The notes under the pieces are model-generated. The model did not search any database, was not told the origin of the DNA, and saw only the letters and a list, made by a program, of their open reading frames with translations. Of a stretch of DNA of 50,037 bases, positions 16,964-26,485 are shown one piece after another. Both the position numbers and the translations under genes were made by a program. The stretch lies in assembly GCA_902518895.1 (NCBI GenBank), contig CABYHL010000001.1, positions 145,038-195,074 on the forward strand, given 5' to 3'. The stretch's first letter is position 1, and each line of letters opens with the position of its first letter. Source of the stretch: an uncultured Alphaproteobacteria bacterium. GTDB taxonomy: Bacteria; Pseudomonadota; Alphaproteobacteria; HIMB59; GCA-002718135.

Positions 16964-18394
16964 TTAAACGTCGTAGTAAAGTTTAAACTCGTGTGGATGA
17001 GGTCTAATATTAATAGGGTCAACCTCACTCTCTTTTTTATAGCTAATATAAGTTTCAATTACATCTTTGGTGAATACATCACCCTCTAATAAAAATGCAT
17101 GATCTTTCTCAAGAGCTTCAAGAGATTCAGCTAAAGATCCAGGCGTAGATTGAATTTTAGACAAAACTTCATCGCTTGCAGCATAGAGATTTATATCTGT
17201 TGGATCACCAGGATTAATTTTATTTTTAATTCCATCTAATCCTGCCATTAACATTGCTGAGAATGCTAAATATGGATTTGCACTTGGGTCTGGACATCTA
17301 AATTCCATTCTTTTTGCTTTAGGGCTTTGAGAATAAGCAGGAATTCTAACAGATGCAGTTCTATTTCTTTGAGAGTAAACAATGTTCACCGGAGCCTCAA
17401 AGCCTGGGACCAATCTTTTATAAGAATTGGTTGTAGGAGCACAAAAAGCTAAAAGAGCAGGTGCATGTTTAAGTATACCGCCAATATAATTTAGAGCTAA
17501 ATCACTTAGGTTAGCATAGTTACCCTTTTTATACATTAATGTGTCACCGTCTTTCCAAACACTTTGATGAACGTGCATACCTGAACCATTATCTTCGAAT
17601 AAAGGTTTAGGCATAAATGTAGCTGTCATTCCATGTTGTCTAGCAACATTTTTAACAACGTACTTATATTTCATCATATCATCAGCCATTTTTAGTAAAG
17701 GCGAAAATTCTAAATCAATTTCACATTGTCCACCTGTTGCAACTTCATGGTGATGTGCTTCAACTGTAAGACCAATGTCTTGCATTGTCATTACCATTTC
17801 AGTTCTAACATCTTGAAGTGTATCAACTGGCGGTAAAGGAAAGTAACCTTCTTTATGTCTAGGTTTATGACCTAAGTTTGGGTTTTCATCAGCGCCACTA
17901 TTCCAAGTACCTTCAACAGAATCAACTTCATGAAATGCAAAATTAGATCCTGAGTCAAACTGAACGTTATTAAACACGAAAAATTCTGCTTCTGGACCAA
18001 AAAATGCTGTGTCACCGATACCAGATGATTTCAAATAGGCTTCAGCTTTTTTAGCAATATTTCTTGGGTCACGACTATAGTCAACCAAAGTTACAGGATC
18101 TTTAATGTTACAATGTAATGCCAAAGTTTTTTCTGAAAAAAATGGATCAATATAGGCTGTTGTTGCATCTGGCAAAACAATCATATCGCTGTCTTGAATT
18201 TCTTGAAAACCTCTTACTGAAGATCCATCAAAACCAAGTCCGTCAGAAAATATATCTTCGTCTAAAAATTTAATTGGTATTGTAAAATGTTGAGTTGTTC
18301 CTGGTATATCAGTAAAGCGCATATCAACCATCTTAATGTCCATATCTTTAATTTCGGACATTAAATCTTTTGGAGTCGAGCTTTTTAATTTCAT
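16964..18394 (-). CDS. glnA: Glutamine synthetase, type I
   Basis: A 476-residue GSI enzyme (usual 468-475) that makes glutamine from glutamate, ammonia and ATP as a cytosolic dodecamer. Motifs are [27 protein letters not shown] (metal Glu), [26 protein letters not shown], and [19 protein letters not shown] with NRTASVRIP and [17 protein letters not shown]. The NLYAAS Tyr near residue 400 is at the place of the adenylylation Tyr of the GSI-beta subgroup. The start at 18394 has a good Shine-Dalgarno (AAGGAGA, about 7 bases upstream). The leader carries two tandem glutamine riboswitch aptamers and a hairpin. It lies downstream of the PII gene on the same strand. Confidence 0.98.
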   Translation of the reverse strand: MKLKSSTPKDLMSEIKDMDIKMVDMRFTDIPGTTQHFTIPIKFLDEDIFSDGLGFDGSSVRGFQEIQDSDMIVLPDATTAYIDPFFSEKTLALHCNIKDPVTLVDYSRDPRNIAKKAEAYLKSSGIGDTAFFGPEAEFFVFNNVQFDSGSNFAFHEVDSVEGTWNSGADENPNLGHKPRHKEGYFPLPPVDTLQDVRTEMVMTMQDIGLTVEAHHHEVATGGQCEIDLEFSPLLKMADDMMKYKYVVKNVARQHGMTATFMPKPLFEDNGSGMHVHQSVWKDGDTLMYKKGNYANLSDLALNYIGGILKHAPALLAFCAPTTNSYKRLVPGFEAPVNIVYSQRNRTASVRIPAYSQSPKAKRMEFRCPDPSANPYLAFSAMLMAGLDGIKNKINPGDPTDINLYAASDEVLSKIQSTPGSLAESLEALEKDHAFLLEGDVFTKDVIETYISYKKESEVDPINIRPHPHEFKLYYDV

Positions 18395-18410
18395 ATCTAT
18401 CTCCTTACTT

Positions 18411-18441
18411 CAACAAAAGGGTATGCTATCCAGCGTTACCC
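18411..18441 (-). promoter_or_regulatory. Candidate expression-platform hairpin of glnA leader
   Basis: On the minus strand GGGTA (18441-18437) and TACCC (18423-18419) enclose a second GCT/AGC stem, with a small internal loop and a GGAT tip. TTTTGTTG follows, and the glnA Shine-Dalgarno lies about 10 bases further on. It is located between the second aptamer and glnA, where a riboswitch terminator or ribosome-site control element is expected. The T run is short, so whether it terminates transcription is uncertain. Confidence 0.55.
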
Positions 18442-18481
18442 GGTTAAATCATGCTCTAGTTATGAAATCTGCTTTTGATGC

Positions 18482-18533
18482 GCGTTCCTTCAGCTTTAAG
18501 CCTACTTCCGACCTATAAAATAGGTTGAACGAT
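18482..18533 (-). ncRNA. Glutamine riboswitch (glnA RNA), proximal copy
   Basis: Read on the minus strand it begins ATCGTTCAACCT and ends GAAGGAACGC, with the conserved core GTCGGAAGTAGGC between. P1 pairs CGTTC with GAACG, P2 pairs ACCT with AGGT, and P3 pairs GGCT with AGCT. This is the glnA RNA motif, a glutamine-binding aptamer known chiefly from cyanobacteria and marine metagenomes. It lies 88 bases upstream of the glnA start. Glutamine binding is expected to adjust glnA expression. Confidence 0.93.
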
Positions 18534-18548
18534 TTATAACTTTTGCAT

Positions 18549-18598
18549 GCGTTCCTTCGGCACAATGCCTACTTCCGACTCTAAAAGAGTTGAACGAT
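18549..18598 (-). ncRNA. Glutamine riboswitch (glnA RNA), distal copy
   Basis: A second copy in the same orientation, 15 bases before the proximal one. It starts ATCGTTCAACTC, has the same GTCGGAAGTAGGC core and ends GAAGGAACGC. P2 here pairs ACTC with GAGT and P3 pairs GGCA with TGCC. Relative to the other copy the helices changed sequence but kept pairing, while the unpaired core is identical. That is what two functional aptamers look like. The tandem layout suggests a sharper or two-step response to glutamine. Confidence 0.93.
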
Positions 18599-18639
18599 TA
18601 TTGCTTAATTACTAGGTTTTATATAAAAGTAAAGAAAAA

Positions 18640-18981
18640 TTAGACAGCATCACTGTCTTTTTCGCCAGTCCTTATTCTAATTACCTGCTCAATATTCGAT
18701 ACAAAAATTTTACCATCTCCAATTTTTCCAGAATAAGCACTAGATTTTATTGATTCAATAACATCATCGACTTGACTGTCTTCAACGATTACCTCAAGTT
18801 TCATTTTTGCTAAAAATTCATCATCATACCCATCATTAGGATCAATTCCACCAGTTGAACCCCTTTGTCTGCCAAAACCTTTTACATCTACTAATGTCAT
18901 TCCAGATATACCAAGTTCATGAAGAGCTTCTTTAACTTGAGAAAGTTTAAATGGTTTAATAATTGCCTCTATTTTTTTCAT
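18640..18981 (-). CDS. glnB: Nitrogen regulatory protein PII (GlnB/GlnK) with atypical T-loop
   Basis: A 113-residue PII protein, normally a cytosolic trimer that senses 2-oxoglutarate and ATP/ADP and controls glutamine synthetase modification and ammonium transport. The frame is clearly PII: MKKIEAIIKPFKL, GISGMTLVDVKGFGRQRG, SGKIGDGKIFV and VIRIRTGE at the end. However, the T-loop reads GSTGGIDPNDGYDDEFL instead of the usual HTELYRGAEYVVDFL-type sequence. Tyr46 and Arg47 are missing, there is one extra residue, and only one Tyr (residue 52) remains near the uridylylation position. It overlaps the aminotransferase gene by 4 bases and precedes the glnA leader. Confidence 0.93.
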   Translation of the reverse strand: MKKIEAIIKPFKLSQVKEALHELGISGMTLVDVKGFGRQRGSTGGIDPNDGYDDEFLAKMKLEVIVEDSQVDDVIESIKSSAYSGKIGDGKIFVSNIEQVIRIRTGEKDSDAV

Positions 18982-20135
18982 ATTGTTGATAATCTATTAA
19001 TTGCTTCTTTAATGTTTTCTAGAGAATTAGCAAAACTTATTCTTACAAATTCACTTGCATTATCTCCAAAACTTGATCCTGGAACTAAAGCAACTCCTTT
19101 TTCTTCAAGCGCCAAGTCTGAAAATTTTTTTCCACTTAATCCCGTTTTTGAAATATTTGGGAATGCATAGAATGCACCACCTGGTTTAAAACATGTTATT
19201 TTATCTAATTTGTTTAATTCATTAAAAACGTATTCTTTTCTTTTTTGAAATTCACTAACAATTTTTGTAATTTCTTCCTGTGAACCTTTAATTGCTTCCA
19301 ATCCAGCGTATTGTGAAATTGAAGTAGCACATGAATTATAATTGACACATATTTTATTTGCATGTTCGATTAAGTTATCTGGCCATATACTCCAACCTAA
19401 TCTCCATCCAGTCATGCAATATGTTTTGCTCCATCCTTCAAGAACTATCAATCTATCTCTTATACTTTCGTATTCTAATAATGATGGCATTTGTTCATTA
19501 TTAAAAATAATATTGCTATAAATTTCATCACTTAAAATGGAGACGTTTGGATACTGCTCTAATAAATTAACAAGATCAGTAATTTTTTTCTTATTCATAT
19601 ATGATCCTGTTGGATTGTTTGGATTATTTATGATTATTAAACTTGTTTTATCAGAAATTAATTCTTTTAATTGTTCAGTATTAATTTCGAAGTTATCTTT
19701 TTCTGAAAGCTTTAATGGGACAGCTTTTGCACCACTATATTTAATCATTGATCTATAAATTGGAAAACCAGGGTCAGGAAAAATAATTTCTCTATCTTCA
19801 CTACCTAATAATAATACTGAAATGAAAATTACGGGTTTACCTCCTGGAGTTATTAAAACATTTTCTGGTTTAATATTTGCTTTGTATTTATTGAATACTA
19901 GTTCTGAAATTGCTTCTCGTAATTCAACTATTCCATTTGAAGGAGTATAACCGTGATAACCATCTTTAATTGCTTTGATAGCAGCTTCCTGAATATTTAT
20001 CGGTGTAGGAAAATCAGGCTGTCCTATTCCTAAATTAATAATATCTTTACCTTTAGCAGCAAGATTATTAGCCCTAGCTAGAATAGAGAATGCTGTTTCT
20101 GTTTCTAAATTAAATATTCTTTTTGAAACTTCCAT
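18978..20135 (-). CDS. Class I/II pyridoxal-phosphate aminotransferase (aspartate aminotransferase-like)
   Basis: A 385-residue fold-type I aminotransferase. It has INLGIGQPDFPTP near residue 35, YTPSNGIVELREAI, the NNPNNPTGS motif (substrate-binding Asn), LSDEIYSNIIF (the Asp pairing with the cofactor ring nitrogen and the Tyr), the PLP-binding Lys in EGWSKTYCMTGWRLGW, and VRISFA with the carboxylate-binding Arg near the end. This branch includes aspartate aminotransferases that move amino groups between glutamate and oxaloacetate; prephenate or other keto-acid specificity is possible. It is co-transcribed with PII (4-base overlap), linking it to nitrogen assimilation. Confidence 0.9.
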   Translation of the reverse strand: MEVSKRIFNLETETAFSILARANNLAAKGKDIINLGIGQPDFPTPINIQEAAIKAIKDGYHGYTPSNGIVELREAISELVFNKYKANIKPENVLITPGGKPVIFISVLLLGSEDREIIFPDPGFPIYRSMIKYSGAKAVPLKLSEKDNFEINTEQLKELISDKTSLIIINNPNNPTGSYMNKKKITDLVNLLEQYPNVSILSDEIYSNIIFNNEQMPSLLEYESIRDRLIVLEGWSKTYCMTGWRLGWSIWPDNLIEHANKICVNYNSCATSISQYAGLEAIKGSQEEITKIVSEFQKRKEYVFNELNKLDKITCFKPGGAFYAFPNISKTGLSGKKFSDLALEEKGVALVPGSSFGDNASEFVRISFANSLENIKEAINRLSTI

Positions 20136-20187
20136 ATTTTTGATATAGCGATTTAATATAAAAATTAAACTTTTAAATAAGTTATAT

Positions 20188-20265
20188 GGCGAGCGTAGCT
20201 CAGTTGGTTAGAGCGCAGGCTTGTGGTGCCTGATGCCGTGGGTTCGAATCCCATCGTTCGCCCCA
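20188..20265 (+). tRNA. tRNA-His (GTG)
   Basis: A cloverleaf with acceptor GCGAGCG/CGTTCGC, anticodon GTG in CTTGTGGT, T-arm GGTTCGAATCC, discriminator C73 and encoded CCA. The base before the acceptor stem is G (20188), so the G-1:C73 identity pair of histidine tRNA can be made from the gene. Confidence 0.96.
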
Positions 20266-20331
20266 TTTTATATTTAGTTAATTTTCTCTATTGTTTTTTA
20301 ATTTATTGTACATAAAAGGCTAATAATAATA

Positions 20332-20416
20332 GGGCCGGTGGTGGAATTGGTAGACACGCTAGATTTAGGTTCTAGTGCCGCGAGGTGTGAAGGTTCAAGT
20401 CCTTTCCGGCCTACCA
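20332..20416 (+). tRNA. tRNA-Leu (TAG)
   Basis: A class II tRNA of 85 bases with acceptor GGGCCGG/CCGGCCT (first pair G-T), anticodon stem CTAGA/TCTAG around TAG, a short variable arm (TGCCGCGAGGTGT region), T-arm GGTTCAAGTCC, A73 and encoded CCA. It ends 15 bases before the tig start codon. Confidence 0.95.
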
Positions 20417-20431
20417 TTGGGTTTACGAGTT

Positions 20432-21784
20432 ATGAACACAAAAGAATTAAAATCTAAAACGCTTTACAAAGAATATTCTTTAGAAATTCCTTATCAAGAA
20501 ATTGACGTTGAAGTAGATAATAAAATAAATCAAATACTTCCAACAGTAAACATTCCTGGTTTTAGAAAAGGAAAAGCACCTCTAAATATTGTCAAAAAAA
20601 AATATGAAGATAATGTTTTGAATGAAGTAATTCAAAAAGTTGTAGATACAAATACAAAGAAATTAATTGACGAAAAAAAATTTTCACTTTTTAGAGCTCC
20701 AAAAGTTGAACTTAGTAGCTATGAAAAAAATAAACCCATAACTATAAATTTAAAATTTGACTTAAAACCTGAGATTAAACTCAAAGATTTTAAAGATCTT
20801 AAAATAAATAAATATGAAATTGAATTAGGTAAAAAAGCAGAAGAAAATCAATTTAAGAGTTTTATTGATTCGCAAAAAAATTTTAAAAAAATCAAAAGTT
20901 TAAGAGAGGTTAAAAATTCAGACAAGGTTATTGTAAATTTTGAATCCTCTCAAGAAGATTTGCCAGATTATTTGAAATCTCAAAAAAATTTTCCCATTGA
21001 TTTAGGTTTTGATGATGGAATACTTCCAGGTTTAAATAAAGAATTGATTAAAAGAAAAGTAAAAGCTGGAGATAAGATTGAACTAAAAATTGATTTATCT
21101 AAAATTCTTAAAAATGATAAATTTAAAAAAACGACTTTTGATTTTGAAATAATTTCAATTGAAGAAAAAACTAAATTTGAACTTACAAAAGAGTTTTTAG
21201 AGAAGAATGGTTTCAAAACAGAAAAAAATCTTAAGGACTTTCTGGTGAGTAATATGAAAACTCAATATGAACAAGGTATAAAACAAATAGAAAAAAAAGA
21301 ACTGATGGATCTTTTAGATAATAGTTACAAATTTGAATTACCTGATGGAGTATTAGAAGATGATTTTAATCAAATATGGAATCGTTTAGAGAAATCTAAA
21401 AAAGAAGGTAGTTTAGATGAGGATGATAAATTATTAAATGACGATGATCTTAAAAAAAGATATAAAAAAATTTCAGAAAGAAGGGTTAAGCTTGGTTTAT
21501 TAATGCAACATATCGCCTCAGAAGAAAAAGTAGTTTTATCTCAAGAAGACATTAACAGAGGAATATTAGAGTATAGTAGTCAATATCCAGGTCAAGAAAA
21601 ACAAATTATGGAATATTTTGAAAAAAACCCATCATCATTGGATACAATTCGAGCTCCTCTAATTGAACAAAAAGTAATTGATTCAATCATTTCCAAATCG
21701 CAGGTAAATGTTATAAAATTAAATGAAGATGAATATAAAAAACTTGAAGTTAAAACATTTGATATTAAAGATGCTAAAAAATGA
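20432..21784 (+). CDS. tig: Trigger factor
   Basis: A 450-residue ribosome-bound folding chaperone. The N-terminal ribosome-binding domain ends in the signature loop [11 protein letters not shown] (about residues 42-52). The central PPIase-like domain is divergent ([18 protein letters not shown] to FEIISIEE), and a long helical C-terminal domain follows. The frame is open upstream into tRNA-Leu, but ATG 20432 gives the proper N-terminus [20 protein letters not shown] and is the only sensible start. After tRNA 3' processing the mRNA would have a leader of about 15 bases. It overlaps clpP by 4 bases, giving the usual tig-clpP-clpX-lon quality-control operon. Confidence 0.95.
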   Translation: MNTKELKSKTLYKEYSLEIPYQEIDVEVDNKINQILPTVNIPGFRKGKAPLNIVKKKYEDNVLNEVIQKVVDTNTKKLIDEKKFSLFRAPKVELSSYEKNKPITINLKFDLKPEIKLKDFKDLKINKYEIELGKKAEENQFKSFIDSQKNFKKIKSLREVKNSDKVIVNFESSQEDLPDYLKSQKNFPIDLGFDDGILPGLNKELIKRKVKAGDKIELKIDLSKILKNDKFKKTTFDFEIISIEEKTKFELTKEFLEKNGFKTEKNLKDFLVSNMKTQYEQGIKQIEKKELMDLLDNSYKFELPDGVLEDDFNQIWNRLEKSKKEGSLDEDDKLLNDDDLKKRYKKISERRVKLGLLMQHIASEEKVVLSQEDINRGILEYSSQYPGQEKQIMEYFEKNPSSLDTIRAPLIEQKVIDSIISKSQVNVIKLNEDEYKKLEVKTFDIKDAKK

Positions 21785-22392
21785 CAGATCCGATAGACAA
21801 CATTACAAATAATCTTATTCCAATGGTTGTTGAACAATCATCAAGAGGTGAAAGATCTTATGATATCTATTCAAGATTATTAAAAGAAAGAATAATTTTT
21901 TTAACGGGCCCTATTGACGATAATGTTGCTAGTCTAATATGCGCTCAAATATTATTCCTAGAGTCTGAAAATCCAAAAAAAGAAATTTCTTTTTATATTA
22001 ATTCTCCAGGTGGTATTGTTTGGTCTGGATTGGCTATTTACGATACAATGCAATATGTTTCTTCAAAAATTATGACTATTTGCATTGGTCAAGCTGCTTC
22101 TGCTGGTTCACTTCTATTAACAGCTGGTGAAAAAGGGATGAGATTTTCTTTACCAAATTCTAGAATCATGGTTCATCAGCCAAGTGGAGGCTACCAAGGT
22201 CAGGTAACAGATATTGAAATTCAAACTAATGAAATAAAGAGAGCAAAATTAAAATTAAATGAAATTTATTCAAAACATACTGGAAAAAAAATATCAGAAA
22301 TATCAAGTATAATGGAAAGAGATAAATATTTCTCAGCAGATGAAGCCATAAAATTTGGCCTTATAGACAAAGTTGTAAAGGGTAGGAAATAA
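21781..22392 (+). CDS. clpP: ATP-dependent Clp protease proteolytic subunit
   Basis: A 203-residue serine peptidase that forms the tetradecameric chamber used by ClpX and ClpA. The catalytic Ser107 lies in GQAASAGS and His132 in MVHQPSGG; the Asp is in the following helical part. [18 protein letters not shown] is the conserved substrate-binding/handle region. The N-terminus contains the [21 protein letters not shown] signature. It overlaps tig by 4 bases and shares one base with the clpX start, so chaperone, peptidase and unfoldase are coupled. Confidence 0.97.
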   Translation: MTDPIDNITNNLIPMVVEQSSRGERSYDIYSRLLKERIIFLTGPIDDNVASLICAQILFLESENPKKEISFYINSPGGIVWSGLAIYDTMQYVSSKIMTICIGQAASAGSLLLTAGEKGMRFSLPNSRIMVHQPSGGYQGQVTDIEIQTNEIKRAKLKLNEIYSKHTGKKISEISSIMERDKYFSADEAIKFGLIDKVVKGRK

Positions 22393-23657
22393 TGAATAAA
22401 AAAAATGACAAAGATTCTTTATTTTGCTCTTTTTGTGGCAAAAATCAGAAAGAAGTAAAAAAATTAATTGCTGGCCCAACTGTTTTTGTATGCGATGAAT
22501 GTGTAGAACTATGCATGGATATTATTAAAGAGGATAATAAGAACAATAAATTCAAGATTAAAAAAGATATACCCAAACCTTCAGAAATAAATAAATTTTT
22601 AAATGATTATGTAATAGGTCAGAAAGACTCAAAGAAAATACTTTCTGTTGCCGTTTATAACCATTATAAGAGATTATCATCTAATTTAGAAAATGATAAT
22701 ATTGAAATTTCTAAATCAAATATTCTTTTAGTTGGCCCAACTGGAACTGGTAAAACATTATTAGCTCAAACTTTAGCAAAAATATTAGATGTACCGTTTA
22801 CAGTTGCTGACGCAACTAGTTTAACTGAAGCAGGATATGTTGGAGAGGATGTAGAGAATATTATTCTTAAATTATTACAAGCTTCTGATTACAATGTTGA
22901 ACGTGCACAAAAAGGAATAGTATATATTGACGAAATTGACAAAATTGGAAGAAAAAGTGATAACCCCTCAATAACAAGAGATGTTTCTGGAGAAGGTGTC
23001 CAACAAGCTTTGCTTAAAATTATGGAGGGCACTGTTGCTAGTGTGCCACCTCAAGGTGGAAGAAAACACCCTCAGCAAGAATTTTTACAAGTGGATACAT
23101 CTAATATACTTTTTATATGTGGAGGTGCATTTTCAGGTCTAGAAGAAATAATTAATTATAGGTTAAAAGGGACTGCAATTGGATTTAATTCTAAATTAGA
23201 TTTAGAACCTAAAAAGACTGTTGGTGCTTCACTCAAAAATCTAGAAAATCAAGATTTACTAAAATTTGGAATGATACCAGAGTTTATAGGAAGACTTCCA
23301 GTAATAACTACTTTGAGTGAGCTTGATCAAGATATGCTAATTCGAATTATGACTCAACCAAAAAACGCAATTGTAAAGCAATTCGAATCTCTTATGAAAA
23401 TGGATGGAGTTAAATTAGAAATAAAGGAAGATGCTTTAAAGGAAATTGCTACTTTAGCAGTTTCTCAAAATACTGGTGCTAGAGGTTTAAGATCTATAAT
23501 AGAGGATTCATTAATGGATCTTATGTATAAGGTACCAGATCAGAAGGATTTATATAAAGTAGTAATAAATAAAGATGTTATTGCAAAAAAATCTGATCCA
23601 ATTTTGATTTATTCAAATAAAGAAAATAATCAAAAATTAATGTCTAATAACTCTTGA
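22392..23657 (+). CDS. clpX: ATP-dependent Clp protease ATP-binding subunit ClpX
   Basis: A 421-residue AAA+ unfoldase of full length. The N-terminal zinc-binding domain shows FCSFCGK and [11 protein letters not shown]. The AAA+ module has Walker A GPTGTGKT (around residue 118), Walker [11 protein letters not shown], the pore loop GYVGEDVE and sensor 2 in [11 protein letters not shown]. The IGF-type ClpP-binding loop region is represented by TAIGFNS. It feeds unfolded substrates to ClpP. The ATG shares one base with the clpP stop (TAATG). Confidence 0.97.
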   Translation: MNKKNDKDSLFCSFCGKNQKEVKKLIAGPTVFVCDECVELCMDIIKEDNKNNKFKIKKDIPKPSEINKFLNDYVIGQKDSKKILSVAVYNHYKRLSSNLENDNIEISKSNILLVGPTGTGKTLLAQTLAKILDVPFTVADATSLTEAGYVGEDVENIILKLLQASDYNVERAQKGIVYIDEIDKIGRKSDNPSITRDVSGEGVQQALLKIMEGTVASVPPQGGRKHPQQEFLQVDTSNILFICGGAFSGLEEIINYRLKGTAIGFNSKLDLEPKKTVGASLKNLENQDLLKFGMIPEFIGRLPVITTLSELDQDMLIRIMTQPKNAIVKQFESLMKMDGVKLEIKEDALKEIATLAVSQNTGARGLRSIIEDSLMDLMYKVPDQKDLYKVVINKDVIAKKSDPILIYSNKENNQKLMSNNS

Positions 23658-23687
23658 ATTTGATCTATATATAGACATTTATATAGT

Positions 23688-26054
23688 ATGTTAAAAAACT
23701 TATTTCCTGTTCTTCCACTCAGAGATATAGTTGTATTTCCAAACATGGTAGCTCCATTATTTGTTGGAAGAGAACAATCAGTAAATGCTCTTAATCATGT
23801 AATGACAGGTGATAAAAAAATTTTTTTACTTTCTCAAAAGAATTCCAAAGTTGATAATCCTGATAAAGAAAACCTATATTCTTTTGGTACAATTGCAAAG
23901 GTTATCCAGTTATTAAAACTTCCAGACGGAACTCTTAAGGTTTTGGTTGAAGGTATTCAAAGAGCAAAAGTAAATAAAATTAATTTTAATAAAGAATTTA
24001 TTACTGCATCAATTAGTGAAATTAATTATAAAACTAAAAAAAATTCTAACATACGAGCTTTACAAAAGCTTATCATTGAGCAGTTTGTTGAGTTTCAAAA
24101 AATTAATAAAAAAGTTTCTTTAGATGTAATTAACAATGTCAAAACACTAAACGACCCCGATAAGATTGTTGATATAATTGTATCTAATATTTCAATTTCA
24201 TTATCACAAAAACAAGAAATTTTAGAAATTATAAAAACAGAAGAAAGACTTAATAAAGTGTACGGTTATTTAGTTTCTGAAATTGACTCTTTTCAAGTTG
24301 AAAAAAAGATAAAAGGTCGAGTAAAGAGACAAATGGAGAAAACACAAAAAGAATATTATTTAAACGAACAAATGAAAGCAATTCAAAAAGAATTAGGAGA
24401 TAATGAAGATTTGGATGAAATTGCTGAGTTTGAGAAAAAAATAAATCAATATAATTTATCTAAAGAAGCTAAAGAGAAATGTCTCTCAGAAATTAAAAAA
24501 TTAAAAAATATGAGCCCTATGTCAGCTGAAGCAACTGTAATTAGAAACTATCTAGACTGGGTAATGTCAATACCGTGGAACAATCCTGATAAAATTTCTC
24601 AAAACATCAATAAGGCATCAACAATATTAGAGAACGATCATTATGGATTAGACAAGGTTAAAGAGAGAATTCTTGAATATTTAGCAGTTCAAAAAAGAAC
24701 TAATAAACTTAAAGGTCCTATATTGTGTTTAGTTGGACCTCCTGGCGTTGGAAAGACATCTCTTGGTAAATCCATTGCGAATTCAACAGGAAGAAGTTTC
24801 GTTAGAATGTCCCTAGGAGGAGTAAGAGATGAAGCTGAAATAAGAGGTCATAGAAAAACGTATATTGGTTCAATGCCTGGAAGATTTATCCAAGCAATGA
24901 AAAAATCAAAATCTTCAAATCCACTTATATTACTCGATGAAATTGATAAGCTTGGATCTGATTGGAGAGGAGATCCATCTTCTGCACTTCTTGAAGTTCT
25001 TGATCCTGAACAAAATAGTAAATTTAATGATCATTACTTAGAGCTTGACTATGATCTTTCTGATGTAATGTTTGTATGTACAGCTAATACCCTCAATATA
25101 CCACCAGCTCTCCTTGATAGAATGGAGGTTATAAGAATACCTGGGTACACAGAAAAAGAAAAAAATCAAATTGCAAAAAGATATTTAGTTCCTAAACAAA
25201 TTAAAAATCATGGAATAAAAAAATCTGAGATTTCATTTAATTCTAGAGTTTTAAACTCAATTATTAGAAACTATACCAGAGAGGCTGGCGTAAGAAATCT
25301 TGAAAAAGAAATCTCTAAAGTTTGTAGAAAGACTGTAAAAAAATTAGAAACTACAAAAACAAAAAAAATTAATTTAAATGATAAATCTTTACAAGAACTC
25401 CTAGGTATTGCAAAATTTAGATCAAGTGAAATTGAAAAAAAGAATTTGGTGGGTGTCACTAATGGTTTAGCTTGGACAGAAGTAGGTGGAGAAATTTTAT
25501 CAGTCGAAGTTATATTATCTATAGGTAAAGGAAAACTCACTATAACAGGTAAATTAGGTGAAGTGATGAGAGAGTCAATTCAAGCAGCAACTTCTTATGT
25601 AAAGTCAAAATCTATAAGCCTAGGAATAAACCCTAAAGATTTTGAAAATTATGATATTCATATTCACGTACCTGAAGGAGCTACTCCTAAAGATGGACCA
25701 AGTGCAGGTATAGCCATTTTTAATTCTTTAGTTTCGTCCTTGACAAATAATAAAATTAAAAGAGATGTTGCAATGACTGGAGAAATTACTCTTAGAGGTC
25801 GAGTTTTGCCTATAGGCGGTTTAAAAGAAAAGATTTATGCTGCTAGTAGAGCTGGTATTAAAAAAGTCCTTATACCTCAAGAAAATTTTAGAGAAGTTTC
25901 TGAGTTTGATAAAGAAGTCATTAAAGGAATTAAGATAATCCCAGTTTCTGATGCATTTTCAATTCTTGAACACACACTAGTAAAATCAATAATTCCATTA
26001 AATTTAACCGAATCTCAATTAAAAAATAACCAAAATACCACTAGTACTCACTAA
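23688..26054 (+). CDS. lon: ATP-dependent protease Lon
   Basis: A 788-residue single-chain AAA+ protease, standard for bacterial LonA. It has the N-terminal LON substrate domain (FPVLPLRDIVVFPNMVAPLFVGR), a coiled-coil region around residues 205-260, Walker A GPPGVGKTS, Walker B LILLDEIDKLG and sensor regions. The C-terminal protease domain carries the catalytic Ser in TPKDGPSAGIAIF and the Lys in GGLKEKIYAASRAG. It degrades misfolded and regulatory proteins. There is a 30-base gap after clpX. Downstream, 136 bases separate it from hup, with no good terminator seen. Confidence 0.97.
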   Translation: MLKNLFPVLPLRDIVVFPNMVAPLFVGREQSVNALNHVMTGDKKIFLLSQKNSKVDNPDKENLYSFGTIAKVIQLLKLPDGTLKVLVEGIQRAKVNKINFNKEFITASISEINYKTKKNSNIRALQKLIIEQFVEFQKINKKVSLDVINNVKTLNDPDKIVDIIVSNISISLSQKQEILEIIKTEERLNKVYGYLVSEIDSFQVEKKIKGRVKRQMEKTQKEYYLNEQMKAIQKELGDNEDLDEIAEFEKKINQYNLSKEAKEKCLSEIKKLKNMSPMSAEATVIRNYLDWVMSIPWNNPDKISQNINKASTILENDHYGLDKVKERILEYLAVQKRTNKLKGPILCLVGPPGVGKTSLGKSIANSTGRSFVRMSLGGVRDEAEIRGHRKTYIGSMPGRFIQAMKKSKSSNPLILLDEIDKLGSDWRGDPSSALLEVLDPEQNSKFNDHYLELDYDLSDVMFVCTANTLNIPPALLDRMEVIRIPGYTEKEKNQIAKRYLVPKQIKNHGIKKSEISFNSRVLNSIIRNYTREAGVRNLEKEISKVCRKTVKKLETTKTKKINLNDKSLQELLGIAKFRSSEIEKKNLVGVTNGLAWTEVGGEILSVEVILSIGKGKLTITGKLGEVMRESIQAATSYVKSKSISLGINPKDFENYDIHIHVPEGATPKDGPSAGIAIFNSLVSSLTNNKIKRDVAMTGEITLRGRVLPIGGLKEKIYAASRAGIKKVLIPQENFREVSEFDKEVIKGIKIIPVSDAFSILEHTLVKSIIPLNLTESQLKNNQNTTSTH

Positions 26055-26190
26055 TAATTTTATTCAAAAAAACATTGTATTAAGCCAATATATTGATAAA
26101 TTCCTTTGTTTCTGGGAAATTTTTTATAATAATATTGACTTGTAGAGAAAACAGAGAATTATCAGTACAAATTAATAAAGGAGATTAAAA

Positions 26191-26466
26191 GTGAACAAAA
26201 ATGATCTTATCGCTTCTGTAGCATCTTCCGCAGGATTATCTAAATCTGATGCAACTAGAGCAATTGAAAGCTTTCTAGATGCAATAACTAATTCATTAAA
26301 AAGAGATGAAAAGGTTAGTATTGTTGGTTTTGGTAATTTTAGTGTAAGCCACAGGAAAGCAACTACTGGGAGAAACCCCAGAACAGGTGAATCAATTCAA
26401 ATACCAGCGTCTAAAAGACCAAAATTTACTGTAGGAAAAGCTTTAAAAGACTCAGTAAATAATTAA
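26191..26466 (+). CDS. hup: DNA-binding protein HU
   Basis: A 91-residue histone-like protein. It starts MNKNDLIASVASSAGLSKSDATRAIESFLDAI and has the beta-arm signature GFGNFSVSHRKATTGRNPRTGESIQIPASKRPKFTVGKALKD. HU bends and compacts DNA as a dimer. The start is GTG 26191, supported by a good Shine-Dalgarno (AAAGGAG, 8 bases upstream); an internal ATG would remove helix 1. The lon-hup order is common in proteobacteria. The gene ends 20 bases before a strong palindrome and the tRNA pair. Confidence 0.97.
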   Translation: MNKNDLIASVASSAGLSKSDATRAIESFLDAITNSLKRDEKVSIVGFGNFSVSHRKATTGRNPRTGESIQIPASKRPKFTVGKALKDSVNN

Positions 26467-26485
26467 TTATCTTTTTTTCTTGCAC

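Noticed and set aside
18336..18518. Plus-strand frame of 60 residues over the glnA start and its leader
   Set aside because: It is antisense to glnA and to one riboswitch aptamer, with no ribosome site or family resemblance.
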